Below, piece after piece: positions 43,732-52,854 of a stretch of 64,000 nucleotides of DNA. Source of the DNA: Nitrosomonas sp. (GTDB taxonomy: Bacteria; Pseudomonadota; Gammaproteobacteria; Burkholderiales; Nitrosomonadaceae); contig JAHBZZ010000007.1 of assembly GCA_019635215.1 (NCBI GenBank), positions 1 through 64,000 of the forward strand, read 5' to 3'. The position numbers and the translations under genes are program-made. The notes under the pieces are model-generated. The model made no database searches. It worked only from the letters and a program-made list of their open reading frames with translations, and was not told the DNA's origin. Position 1 is the stretch's first letter. Each line of letters opens with the position of its first letter.

Positions 43732-45336
43732 GTGGTTGCGGGCTGGCGGCTGATTCCTTATATCGCGGCAACGCTGGTCATCGTACCGATCGGCGTTGTT
43801 ATTTCATCGCTATTTACATCAACCAGCGATATCTGGCAGCATCTGATCGACCACACCCTGCCACTGTTGCTGATCAATACACTTTGGCTGACGCTGGGTG
43901 TTCTGCTAGGAACAGGGTTTCTTGGCATCAGTCTTGCATGGCTTATTGCAATCTATGAATTCCCGGGCCGCAGATTCTTCACTTGGGCTTTGCTGTTGCC
44001 GATGGCAATTCCTGCTTATGTTACGGCATTTGTCGCATTAGGATTGTTTGATTTCACCGGCCCTGTTCAGACAGCGCTACGCGGCTGGCTGGAATCTGAT
44101 CTGCACGGATTCCCGGAAATCCGCGGTCGCACGGGCGTCATCATTGTCATGACACTGGCGTTTTACCCCTATGTTTATCTACTCGCGCGGAATGCTTTTG
44201 TAAGCCAAGGCAAACGCTCTCTGGAAGTTGCGCAATCATTGGGTTTTACACAGCGCACTGGTTTCTATAAAGTCGCATTACCAATGGCGCGCCCATGGAT
44301 TGCCGGCGGTCTGATGCTGGTACTGATGGAAACGCTGGCCGATTTTGGCACAGTGGCAGTATTTAATTATGATACCTTCACAACTGCAATCTACAAGGCA
44401 TGGTTCAGTCTGTTTTCACTACCGGCCGCCTCACAGTTGGCCTCCCTACTCGTCATTATCGTTTTTGTCATTATTGTACTCGAACAACACTTCCGGGCAC
44501 GCATGCGCTATGCTGAAAACAGAAAAAGTCCACGTGCTGATCGCATTCAGCTAACAGGCAAACAAAAATGGATTGCACTCAGCTTTGTCATGACGGTATG
44601 GTGTTTTGCATTCCTGCTGCCGTTACTGCAACTCTTGCACTGGGCTATACAGTCAATTGCACTGGGTTTCGATCTGGAACGTTACCTCGAATTCCTTTTA
44701 CACTCACTGACCTTGTCCAGTCTGGCCGTATTGATCATCTGCACCACTATCACCATGATTGTCTATGCTGCGCGCCGTTTCCCGGGCAGAAGCATGGAAT
44801 TTGCCGTACGTACTGCAACTATCGGTTATGCACTGCCAGGAACCGTACTGGCTATCGGTATCTTCATTCCATTAGCTTGGCTGGAAAACCTGCTCAGCGA
44901 ATGGGCTCTCACGCTATTCCAGCTTGAAACCGGCCTGCTGATACAGGGTACAATCATCGTCATGCTGCTCGCATACCTGATACGTTTTATGGCGGTAAGT
45001 CATTACCCGATTCATGGGGCAATGCAGCGCATCACCCCGAGCATCGAAGAGGCAGCAATGGGTATGGGATTGTACGGTTGGACTCTACTCAGAAGAATTC
45101 ATTTACCAGTTCTGAAATCCGGTATCTTCACCGGTGCAACACTGGTTTTCGTCGATGTCATGAAGGAGATGCCGATTACACTGATGACACGTCCTTTCGG
45201 CTGGGATACTCTGGCGGTACGTGTTTATGAAATGACATCCGAAGGTGCATGGGAACAGGCAGCCGTACCCGCTGTGACGCTGATACTCGCCGGATTGCTG
45301 CCCATTCTGTTTTTCATGCGCCAAACTGAGAATTAA
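43732..45336 (+). CDS. Ferric iron ABC transporter, fused permease
   Basis: 534 aa with about 12 membrane helices in two halves, each with an EAA-type loop (SLEVAQSLGFTQRTGFYKVALPMARPWIAGG and SIEEAAMGMGLYGWTLLRRIHLPVLKSG), as in FbpB/SfuB. It starts with GTG at 43732 after AAGG; the first residues VVAGWRLIPYIAATLVIVPIG form helix 1. Transports Fe(III) from the binding protein encoded upstream. The ATP-binding subunit must be supplied from elsewhere. Convergent with ycaC. Confidence 0.92.
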   Translation: MVAGWRLIPYIAATLVIVPIGVVISSLFTSTSDIWQHLIDHTLPLLLINTLWLTLGVLLGTGFLGISLAWLIAIYEFPGRRFFTWALLLPMAIPAYVTAFVALGLFDFTGPVQTALRGWLESDLHGFPEIRGRTGVIIVMTLAFYPYVYLLARNAFVSQGKRSLEVAQSLGFTQRTGFYKVALPMARPWIAGGLMLVLMETLADFGTVAVFNYDTFTTAIYKAWFSLFSLPAASQLASLLVIIVFVIIVLEQHFRARMRYAENRKSPRADRIQLTGKQKWIALSFVMTVWCFAFLLPLLQLLHWAIQSIALGFDLERYLEFLLHSLTLSSLAVLIICTTITMIVYAARRFPGRSMEFAVRTATIGYALPGTVLAIGIFIPLAWLENLLSEWALTLFQLETGLLIQGTIIVMLLAYLIRFMAVSHYPIHGAMQRITPSIEEAAMGMGLYGWTLLRRIHLPVLKSGIFTGATLVFVDVMKEMPITLMTRPFGWDTLAVRVYEMTSEGAWEQAAVPAVTLILAGLLPILFFMRQTEN

Positions 45337-45415
45337 CAGTTTTCTATCAAACATAAACCACTAAAAAATGCAAAACCCATGATAAAAAACCAGACGTATT
45401 GCTGATCAAATCTGT

Positions 45416-46045
45416 TTATTTCCGGGTGATAGCGAAATAACTCGTCATCAGATTCCGGTAGTTCGGAATATAATCAGAAAATAAGGCGCCCAACCCTTCC
45501 ACATCGTTGCGCCAATCGCGGTGCAATTCACAGGCCACACCGAACCATCCCATCAACTGCACACCGGCTGCTTGCATACGCACCCAGGCGGAATCACGGG
45601 TTACTGTATTAAAAGTACCGGAGGCATCAGTAACCACAAATACTTCATAACCTTCCTCGATTGCGGACAATGCTGGAAATGCGACACAGACTTCAGTTAC
45701 CACACCGGCGATGATAAGCTGCTTACGGCCAATCTTTCGGATCGCCCTCACGAAATCTTCGTTGTCCCATGCATTGATGTTGCCTGGGCGCGCAATATAA
45801 GGTGCATCAGGAAACATCGCTTTGATTTCCGGAACCAACGGACCATTCGGACCAACTTCGAAACTCGTCGTTAGGATAGTTGGCAGTCCAAAGTATTTTC
45901 CACAAGCTGCGAGAGCCAGCACGTTATTCTTAAATTCATTCGGTGAGAAATCTTGCACGAGCGAAATCAAACCTGCCTGATGATCAACTAGCAGTAAAAC
46001 GGCGTCATCCTTGGAAAGTCTGTTGTACTTGAAAGTTTTGTTCAT
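45416..46045 (-). CDS. ycaC: YcaC-like isochorismatase-family hydrolase
   Basis: 209 aa. Cysteine-hydrolase fold: LLLVDHQAGLISLV (catalytic Asp), ARPGNINAWDNEDF, the Lys in RKQLIIAG, and GVVTEVCVAFPALSAIEEGYEVFVVTDASGTF with the nucleophile Cys. Good ribosome site (AAGGAG). Substrate unknown for YcaC. A fragment with the same type of N-terminus lies upstream at 46236-46329. Confidence 0.88.
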   Translation of the reverse strand: MNKTFKYNRLSKDDAVLLLVDHQAGLISLVQDFSPNEFKNNVLALAACGKYFGLPTILTTSFEVGPNGPLVPEIKAMFPDAPYIARPGNINAWDNEDFVRAIRKIGRKQLIIAGVVTEVCVAFPALSAIEEGYEVFVVTDASGTFNTVTRDSAWVRMQAAGVQLMGWFGVACELHRDWRNDVEGLGALFSDYIPNYRNLMTSYFAITRK

Positions 46046-46190
46046 TGCTGCTCCTTAGTCTTTGATTATGAAATATTTGCAACATGCTTCAACGCCCTTG
46101 AATAATTCGGATTCCCGTTCTCCGGTTTACTCCAGAGCCTTTGCTGCCCTATTGTTTCAACCTGTTTTTCCACTTTGAATCCTCTGAAAG

Positions 46191-46329
46191 TTAATACTTC
46201 ACCTTCTGTACAGCCTGAGCTTTATCATAGCTTTCAATTAACAGTCTGTAATGCGGCATCGGATGATCGGCAGCCACTTTGATGATCGATCAAAAGCATG
46301 AGTGCTTCGTCGGGATTGATATGACTCAT
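46191..46329 (-). pseudogene. Chimera of two gene ends: hydrolase start and another C-terminus
   Basis: A good ribosome site (GGGAG) precedes ATG at 46329 and MSHINPDEALMLLIDHQSG, the start of an isochorismatase-family hydrolase. Then the frame fails, and in the next frame IIKVAADHPMPHYRLLIESYDKAQAVQKVKY runs to a stop at 46191-46193, which looks like the end of a different small protein. The rest of 46046-46409 shows nothing else. Confidence 0.4.
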
Positions 46330-46409
46330 GGTATTTTCTCCCACAGTTCGATCAGATAAAAAGACTACAAATTAATAACAGAACTACCTAATAATCAGCA
46401 GTCTATGTG

Positions 46410-47306
46410 TCAGTGCCGGTGTATTTTTCCCATCTTGCCACTTTGGTAATCCGCCATTGCCTGACGTATTTCCTCTGCAGTATTCATGACAAATGGGCCG
46501 CTTCCTGTGATAGGTTCATCGATTGGTTCACCACAAAGCAGCAACGCTGTTGTATTGTGCGCATTATCAATACGGATATAACTGCCTGTGCGATCAAACA
46601 GACCGACTTCTGCTGCACCTATGGTTTCAGATCCATTGACGCACACCGACCCCTTGAGTACTGCCAGCAGCGTATTGTAGCCATCCGGTACGACAAGGTT
46701 GATGGGCTGTTCGCTCGTTAAATGCAAATCCCACACGTTGATGGGTGTAAAGGTACGTGCTGGCCCTGCAATTCCATCGAATTCTCCCGCAATGACGCGC
46801 ACTTTTCCTTGATCATTTGGAAAATTGACAGTGGGAATCTGATGGTCCAGAATACTCTGATAACGAGGTAATGACATTTTGTCCTTGGCAGGCAGGTTTA
46901 CCCACAGCTGCACCATTTCTAGAACACCGCCATACTGCGCAAAATTCCGCCCGTGGAACTCTTCGTGAACCAGGCCAGATGCGGCCGTCATCCATTGCAC
47001 ATCACCCGGACCAATTTTACCACCACCGCCGGAGCTATCACGATGTTCCACTTCGCCGCTATAAACAATGGTAACGGTCTCAAAACCACGATGCGGGTGT
47101 TCTCCAACGCCACGGCGTTGCTCGGTAGGTGCAAATTCTACTGGTCCTGCATAATCGAATAATAAAAAGGGACTGATTATTGGTCCCAGTGACGAATAGG
47201 AAAAAAGAGTACGTACAGGGAAGCCATCACCAACCCAGTGTTGGTCAGTTTTTTTCTGGATGCGCAATAGTTTTTTCGCTGATGCTTCAGATTTTACTGT
47301 CTCCAT
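46410..47306 (-). CDS. Pirin family protein
   Basis: 298 aa from the ATG at 47306 (GGAG 9 nt upstream; the TTG five codons earlier is less likely). Bicupin: the N-terminal metal site HPHRGFETVTIVYSGEVEHRD (two His), then GPGDVQWMTAASGLVHEEFH with the third His and Glu. Some pirins oxidise quercetin, others are redox-sensing regulators; the role here is unknown. Divergent from an HxlR regulator, which probably controls it. Confidence 0.92.
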   Translation of the reverse strand: METVKSEASAKKLLRIQKKTDQHWVGDGFPVRTLFSYSSLGPIISPFLLFDYAGPVEFAPTEQRRGVGEHPHRGFETVTIVYSGEVEHRDSSGGGGKIGPGDVQWMTAASGLVHEEFHGRNFAQYGGVLEMVQLWVNLPAKDKMSLPRYQSILDHQIPTVNFPNDQGKVRVIAGEFDGIAGPARTFTPINVWDLHLTSEQPINLVVPDGYNTLLAVLKGSVCVNGSETIGAAEVGLFDRTGSYIRIDNAHNTTALLLCGEPIDEPITGSGPFVMNTAEEIRQAMADYQSGKMGKIHRH

Positions 47307-47326
47307 AAATTGTAACTCCAAAGAAG

Positions 47327-47345
47327 TATTGTTCTACACACAATA
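47327..47345. promoter_or_regulatory. Inverted repeat between pirin and hxlR genes
   Basis: TATTGT TCTACAC ACAATA, a perfect 6-bp inverted repeat with a 7-bp spacer in the 108-bp divergent region, is a candidate HxlR operator. Confidence 0.35.
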
Positions 47346-47414
47346 GAATAATATTGCTGGATTAAATTACAAGTACGCACAAAAAGGATACTGCTCAAAA
47401 TAAGGAGATTAACA

Positions 47415-47735
47415 ATGCCAAATAAAGAAGTTTGTTGTCCTGTTGAAGTTACATTGAAAATAATCGGGGGACGCTGGAAGGTTCTGATTATCCATCATCT
47501 ATTAAACGGCACGATGAGATTTAACCAGCTGCAAAAAAACTTAACCGGAATTACGCATCGCACTTTAAGCCGACAATTACGCGAAATGGAAATGCATCAA
47601 TTAATTATCAGAAATGATTTCAATGAAATTCCCCCACGCGTTGAATATTCGTTATCTCCTTTAGGATATTCACTTAAAACCATTCTGTTTGCGATGGATG
47701 AGTGGGGAAAAAGATACAGTATTGTGATTAAATAG
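47415..47735 (+). CDS. HxlR-family transcriptional regulator
   Basis: 106 aa winged helix. CCPVEVTLKIIGGRWKVLIIHHLLNGTMRFNQLQKNLTGITHRTLSRQLREME is diagnostic, with the N-terminal Cys that senses quinones or electrophiles in some members, and EYSLSPLGYSL in the wing. Ribosome site AAGGAG. Divergently arranged with the pirin gene; that and the shared intergenic repeat suggest it regulates pirin. Confidence 0.92.
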   Translation: MPNKEVCCPVEVTLKIIGGRWKVLIIHHLLNGTMRFNQLQKNLTGITHRTLSRQLREMEMHQLIIRNDFNEIPPRVEYSLSPLGYSLKTILFAMDEWGKRYSIVIK

Positions 47736-47746
47736 AACGGATGTAA

Positions 47747-47953
47747 GGATTCCTGCCACTGGATTCTTCGTTACAGGAGCGATCCCACAAATTGCAGGCA
47801 AAAAAACAGCAATTATGGATTCAAGTAGCCGGATACCACCAACAGCAACAATTACCTGAAATCAAGCAGAATCGACTTGAGGCGTTTACCAAAGCGCTCA
47901 GGAATAAGCTGTTGGACAGATCAACCGGATTCGGCACTCACACATGCGATTGA
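47747..47953 (+). pseudogene. Fragment of a large serine recombinase C-terminus
   Basis: An open stretch of about 68 codons without a usable start reads LQERSHKLQAKKQQLWIQVAGYH, then IKQNRLEAFTKALRNKLLDRSTGFG before losing similarity. The coiled coil followed by F-x-K-A-L-R-x-K-L-L-D-R is like the end of resolvase-type large serine recombinases. No catalytic domain remains. Suggests an excised or decayed element beside hxlR. Confidence 0.4.
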
Positions 47954-48079
47954 TGAAACAAAAAAGCACTCCTTTGAAAAAGTGCCCAGTTTTGTACCCA
48001 ATTGGCTCGGCAATCATGCATCGTGCTATTCTTATCCGTGTGCCATCCGGCATCGCGCCATGTTGCCGATACCACAACA

Positions 48080-48682
48080 ATGCAGTCTATACCCATGACA
48101 CTTTCCGAAGCCGCTGAACGCAACAAACACCCGATTCTGGAGAAATTGCGCCCGCTATTGCGCAATTATACGGCGGTACTCGAAATCGGCAGCGGCACTG
48201 GCCAACATGCAGTCTTCTTCGCATCCGCCCTGTCCCACCTGGTTTGGCAACCCAGTGAATTGCCCGATAAACTGATTTTACTCACAAGTATGTGTAGAAA
48301 TTATCCGTCGAAAAATCTCACGATGCCATTGCCGCTTGATATTGATGATGACCGCTGGCCCGTCGTTCATGCCGACGCCGTCTTCACCGCCAACACGTTG
48401 CATATCATCCACTGGCCGCAAGTGTGCCGGTTATTCCGCCATGTCGGCGCATTATTGCCGCAACAAGGCCTCTTCTGTGCTTACGGACCTTTCAACGTTG
48501 ATGGCCGTTATACCAGCGCCAGCAACGCGCAGTTTGATGAATGGCTGAAAAGTCGTGATCCTGGCAGTGGCATACGCGACAAGGCTGATTTACAATCATT
48601 AGCTGAAAAATACGGTTTATCGCTACAGAACGATCTGATCATGCCGGCCAATAATCGTTTGCTGGTCTGGCGCAAGAGCTGA
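48080..48682 (+). CDS. DUF938 SAM-dependent methyltransferase-like protein
   Basis: 200 aa from the ATG at 48080 (a Met five codons later, MTLSEAAERNKHPI, is also possible). ERNKHPILEKLRPLL then VLEIGSGTGQHAVFFASAL is the family start with SAM motif I; ANTLHIIHWPQVCRLFRHV and CAYGPFNVDGRYTSASNAQFDEWLKSRDPGSGIRD are typical of DUF938. Target unknown. Slightly short for the family around 75-90, but apparently intact. Confidence 0.85.
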   Translation: MQSIPMTLSEAAERNKHPILEKLRPLLRNYTAVLEIGSGTGQHAVFFASALSHLVWQPSELPDKLILLTSMCRNYPSKNLTMPLPLDIDDDRWPVVHADAVFTANTLHIIHWPQVCRLFRHVGALLPQQGLFCAYGPFNVDGRYTSASNAQFDEWLKSRDPGSGIRDKADLQSLAEKYGLSLQNDLIMPANNRLLVWRKS

Positions 48683-48686
48683 ACAC

Positions 48687-49472
48687 CTAAAACGTCCGCA
48701 TAACACGTACCGTCAGTAACCAATCAGTTTTAGCCATTTTGTCCAGATTAGATGGTCCGCCACCAACCTGGATTGCTTTGTCGGAACTTATACTGTAATG
48801 AATCTGTGGCGTCAGCCTATAGCGCCATAGTTTACGCGTACTTATTTCACTGTTGAGTTCGACACCGAGCGTCAACAATCGGGAATGATGGTAAAACAAG
48901 CTCGTGTTCAGGAGAGTAACAATTTTTTCCGGCTCGCCAAAATCAGTGTGCCGAATACCGATCATATTCATAGCACTCCATTTGTTAAAAAGCCGGATCC
49001 CATTTAAATAAAGCATATCCGCTGAATATATCTCTTCACGTTTGCCATACCGGCCTAATGCCTGCCATCCATGAATCATTCGTCCATTGAGTAACTCACC
49101 GAATGTGCCTTGCGAACCTATCTTTTATTGCTCTAATGTGTTGTTTCCAAAAGGCAATTCCAATTCAACGGCATAACCATCATAAAAGGCATATTCAATT
49201 TCCGGCGCCCATGAAAATTTGCCTGTTTGGGAAGAGCGATTAATAAAAGCATTGACCTCAAGCTCACCTTTGGGGGAGTTCAATGGCCTTACCAAATCGA
49301 ATACCAGAGGTTCCGGGATACCCAGTTCCTGACTGCTCAGTACCGCGTCGTTTGTTGCAGAATAAACATTATTAATTGGACCACTGCCGCACAGAATGCA
49401 CAAAAACACGATGCGGTAATTAATATTTCTTACTCTATTTAGAATTAACTGATTAATATCATTGAGGGGCAT
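48687..49472 (-). pseudogene. Exported, probably outer-membrane protein gene with an in-frame stop
   Basis: One continuous frame of 262 codons interrupted only by TAA at 49125-49127. Before it: signal-like VFLCILCGSGPINNVYSA, then WAPEIEYAFYDGYAVELELPFGNNTLEQ. After it: KIGSQGTFGELLNGRMIHGWQALGRYG and alternating strands to VRVMRTF, ending in Phe like barrel proteins. Removing the stop gives a coherent exported protein of about 260 aa. The family was not recognised. Read-through cannot be excluded. Confidence 0.65.
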
Positions 49473-49549
49473 ATAAAGAAAAAACCCGACCGCTAACCGT
49501 TGTCAGCTTAGCATAACCGCTCCCGCTTGACGTCCGGTTTATCAGCCCG

Positions 49550-51166
49550 TCATCCTTCAAACGCATTGGTAATCGGATACCGCCAGGTGGTGCCAAAATC
49601 GCATTGCGTAATACGGATGCCGGGTGGTGATTGGCGGCGTTTGTATTCGTTGATTTTAATGAGGTGAATGACACGATGGACATCAGCTTCGCTGAAGCCT
49701 TTTTCGATGATCTCCGCTGCGGATAAGTTGTGTTCGACGTAAGCTTCCATGACGGCATCGAGCACTTCGTAGGGCGGCAGACTATCCTGGTCGGTCTGGT
49801 TATAGCGCAGCTCGGCCGAAGGCGCGCGTTCGATGATACGCTGCGGAATGACTTCGGCTATCTGATTGCGGTATTTGCACAACTGATACACCATTGTTTT
49901 GCTGATATCCTTAAGCACCGCAAAGCCGCCGGCCATGTCGCCGTACAATGTGCAATAACCGACGGCCGCTTCCGATTTGTTACCCGTAATCAGAACGATC
50001 GCACCGGTATGATTCGACAGCGCCATCAACAAGGTACCGCGGATGCGGGCCTGCAAATTTTCCGGTACGGTACTGGTATAAGCACTATCGGGCGAGATAT
50101 GAAAGTCATGCTCCAGCGTCAGCAGAAAATGATCCAGTAACGGCTTGATCAGACTCTGGTCATACCGGACGCCAAGCGTTTGGGCCATTGTTCCGGCATC
50201 TTCTAGGCTGATGCTCGAGGTGTATTGCGTCGGCATCATCACCGTCTGCACCCTGTCGGGGCCCAGTGCATCCACCGAGATGGCCAGCGTCAGTGCCGAG
50301 TCGATACCGCCTGACAACCCGATGACCACGCCCGGAAAATGATTCTTCTCGATATAATCCCGGACACCCATGCAAAGCGCCTGATAAATACTCGAGACTG
50401 TCGATGGAGGCGGTTCGATGTACCCGCTAACCGGTTCTTTATGTTCGATTTCAATCCAATCGAGCGTTTCCCTGAATTCGGGAAACTGATGCGTCAACAC
50501 ACCCTGCCTGTTCATGACAAAGGATGCGCCATCGAAAACCAGTTCATCCTGACCACCGACCAGATTGGCGTGAATCACGTTAATGCCAGTATCCTGGATA
50601 AAATGTTGGGTCAACTGATAACGGGACACCTGCTTGTCGATGTGATAAGCGGAAGCGCTCAACACAATCAGGTGATCGATATCCGCCGCCATCAGCATAT
50701 CATCCGGCGCACTGTGTGCCTGCCAGAAATCAGCACAGATCATGAGGCCGAATTTCTCACCCGCCAGTTCAAAACGGCAGGGCTCCGTACCTTTATCAAA
50801 GTAGTAATATTCGTTAAAAAATGGCGCACGATTGAGTGTATGCTTGTGATATGTTGCGATAATCGTACCATTCTGAATCACGGATGCTGAATTATAGAGC
50901 CTGTCCTCCTGAAAATCCGGATGTCCTACAATCAGCGTGATGCCCGACATATGCTGCATCAGATCGTCCAACGCCCTGGCGCAGGCCAAGTGAAAAGTTT
51001 CGCGTAACAACAGATCAACCGGCGGATAACCGGACAAGGCCAGTTCGGGTGTTACAATCAGATCCGCACCGGCATGCTTCGCCTTTTCCGCCGATTCAAT
51101 GATTTTTGCCGCATTACCGGCGATATCGCCAACCGTAAAATTGATTTGTGCAATCGCAATTTTCAT
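49550..51166 (-). CDS. nadE: Glutamine-dependent NAD+ synthetase
   Basis: 538 aa two-domain enzyme, last step of NAD synthesis. N-terminal nitrilase-type glutaminase (1-250) with Glu (VTPELALSGYPP), Lys (YHKHTLNRAPFFNE) and Cys (GLMICADFW); C-terminal ATP-dependent synthetase with GLSGGIDSALTLAISVDALG, the PP-loop, TGNKSEAAVGYCTLYGD and ERAPSAELRYNQTDQDSLPPYEVLD. Full length and intact. Separated by 17 bp from the phosphomannomutase gene upstream, so probably cotranscribed. Confidence 0.97.
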   Translation of the reverse strand: MKIAIAQINFTVGDIAGNAAKIIESAEKAKHAGADLIVTPELALSGYPPVDLLLRETFHLACARALDDLMQHMSGITLIVGHPDFQEDRLYNSASVIQNGTIIATYHKHTLNRAPFFNEYYYFDKGTEPCRFELAGEKFGLMICADFWQAHSAPDDMLMAADIDHLIVLSASAYHIDKQVSRYQLTQHFIQDTGINVIHANLVGGQDELVFDGASFVMNRQGVLTHQFPEFRETLDWIEIEHKEPVSGYIEPPPSTVSSIYQALCMGVRDYIEKNHFPGVVIGLSGGIDSALTLAISVDALGPDRVQTVMMPTQYTSSISLEDAGTMAQTLGVRYDQSLIKPLLDHFLLTLEHDFHISPDSAYTSTVPENLQARIRGTLLMALSNHTGAIVLITGNKSEAAVGYCTLYGDMAGGFAVLKDISKTMVYQLCKYRNQIAEVIPQRIIERAPSAELRYNQTDQDSLPPYEVLDAVMEAYVEHNLSAAEIIEKGFSEADVHRVIHLIKINEYKRRQSPPGIRITQCDFGTTWRYPITNAFEG

Positions 51167-51183
51167 GGATACTGGAACCAGGA

Positions 51184-52572
51184 TTAAAAAGGCAGCACAG
51201 CATCCGGCTTGATCCGTCGAATATTGTCACGAAAATCCTGTTGAATGCGCGCCAGCGCCGCCGCATTATCGGCTTCAAAACGTAGTACAACCACCGGTGT
51301 GGTATTGGATGCACGCGCGAGACCGAATCCGTCGACATATTCAACACGCAGTCCGTCGATCATGATAATCTGCTGCGCACGGCTGAAATCCGCGTTTTGC
51401 TGCAAAGCGGCAATCAGCGCATGGTTTTCGCCTTCCGCAACTTTGATTTGCAGCTCGGGAGTATTGATCGAATCCGGCAGACTGTCCAGTACCGCATCAA
51501 TGTTTTCGACATGACTCAGCAGTTCGAGAAGCCGTGCTCCCGCATATAAGGCATCGTCAAAACCATACCAGCGTTCCTTGATAAAAAAGTGGCCGCTCAT
51601 TTCCCCTGCGAGTAAGGCATTGGTTTCTTTCAGCTTGGCCTTGATCAGGGAATGACCGGTTTTCCACATCACCGGCACGCCGTTATGCTGTTCAATCCAG
51701 GCTGCCAGATTACGTGTGCATTTCACATCGAATATGATCTTGCCGCCCGGGTTGCGTGACAGCACATCGGCCGCAAACAGCATCAGGATCCGGTCGGGAT
51801 AAACAATAACGCCTTTTTTTGTGACAATACCAAGCCTGTCGCCGTCTCCATCAAAAGCCAGCCCGATTTCCGCATCCGTTGCGGCAAGTGTTTGGATCAC
51901 ATCGCGCAGATTATCCGGAACGGACGGATCAGGGTGATGATTCGGAAATGTACCGTCCACCGCGCTGAACAGTTCGATAACTTCACAGCCAAGTTTTCGA
52001 TAAAGCATTGGCGCAAAGGCCCCGGTGACACCATTGCCGCAATCCACTACGATTTTCATCGGACGGTCAAGCCGGACGTCGTCAGCAATACGCGCAATAT
52101 AACGGTTTGAATCATCCAATTCGGCGTATTGACCCTCGCCATGCGCCAGATCGTTATTTTCGATGCGCCGGCGCAATGCCTGTATCGACTCTGCCGCCAG
52201 CGTTTCGCCGCCCAAAACGATTTTAAAACCATTGTATTCAGGTGGATTATGACTGCCGGTCACCATCACGCCGGAATAATCACACCGTTCATGTGCGGCA
52301 TAGTAGAGCATGGGCGTGGCCACCATACCGACATCCAGAACATCGATGCCGCTTTTCATAATACCTCGTGCCAGCGCCTCGGAAAGCGATAATCCGGATA
52401 ACCGGCCGTCCCGCCCCACCGCGATTGATTTCAGTTGACGTGCACGGCCTTCTGAGCCAATGGCGTGGCCGATTTTTTCAACCGTAGAAAGGGTTAGTGT
52501 CTTGTCGACAATACCGCGGATATCATAGGCCTTGAAAATCTCACCGGGGATGTTCTTGTCTGTATCATTCAT
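51184..52572 (-). CDS. Phosphomannomutase/phosphoglucomutase
   Basis: 462 aa AlgC/ManB-type enzyme for sugar-nucleotide and envelope polysaccharide synthesis. Phosphoserine loop VMVTGSHNPPEYNGFKI, metal-binding DGDGDRLGIV, sugar-specificity loop GEMSGHFFIKERWYGFDDA and the phosphate-binding C-terminal RASNTTPVVVLRFEAD. Length matches AlgC. First of a nadE transcript on the minus strand. Confidence 0.96.
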   Translation of the reverse strand: MNDTDKNIPGEIFKAYDIRGIVDKTLTLSTVEKIGHAIGSEGRARQLKSIAVGRDGRLSGLSLSEALARGIMKSGIDVLDVGMVATPMLYYAAHERCDYSGVMVTGSHNPPEYNGFKIVLGGETLAAESIQALRRRIENNDLAHGEGQYAELDDSNRYIARIADDVRLDRPMKIVVDCGNGVTGAFAPMLYRKLGCEVIELFSAVDGTFPNHHPDPSVPDNLRDVIQTLAATDAEIGLAFDGDGDRLGIVTKKGVIVYPDRILMLFAADVLSRNPGGKIIFDVKCTRNLAAWIEQHNGVPVMWKTGHSLIKAKLKETNALLAGEMSGHFFIKERWYGFDDALYAGARLLELLSHVENIDAVLDSLPDSINTPELQIKVAEGENHALIAALQQNADFSRAQQIIMIDGLRVEYVDGFGLARASNTTPVVVLRFEADNAAALARIQQDFRDNIRRIKPDAVLPF

Positions 52573-52627
52573 TAAAAAAGTATTGATCGTAACGATTTGT
52601 CATGCGTCATTCAGGCTGACTGCCAAG

Positions 52628-52831
52628 CTAGTGATGCCCGGCCAACGCGCCACCCTTGAGGGTATAGTGTGTTCCGCAATATGGGCAAAGTGCTTCACCC
52701 GTCTTCTCGATGGGCAGATAAACCCGTGGATGCGTATTCCAGAGCCTCATTGCCGGTGTAGGGCAATGCAGCGGCAGATCGTCGGCTGTAATTTCAATTT
52801 CTCTTGCTTTGTTATCCGTTTGTTGATTCAT
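52628..52831 (-). CDS. CHCC-type zinc-finger protein
   Basis: 67 aa. ITADDLPLHCPTPAMRLWNTHPRVYLPIEKTGEALCPYCGTHYTLKGG carries the Cys, His and Cys-x2-Cys ligands of the zf-CHCC domain, related to the mitochondrial complex I NDUFS6 zinc domain. It starts 23 bp after the ilvE stop; this ilvE-zf-CHCC pairing is common in betaproteobacteria in my memory. Function unknown. Confidence 0.85.
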   Translation of the reverse strand: MNQQTDNKAREIEITADDLPLHCPTPAMRLWNTHPRVYLPIEKTGEALCPYCGTHYTLKGGALAGHH

Positions 52832-52854
52832 AGATCCACTTGCTCCAATTGAAC

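Noticed and set aside
49125-49127. In-frame stop as recoding (selenocysteine or programmed read-through)
   Set aside because: The codon is TAA, not TGA, and no recoding structure was seen; a nonsense mutation is simpler.
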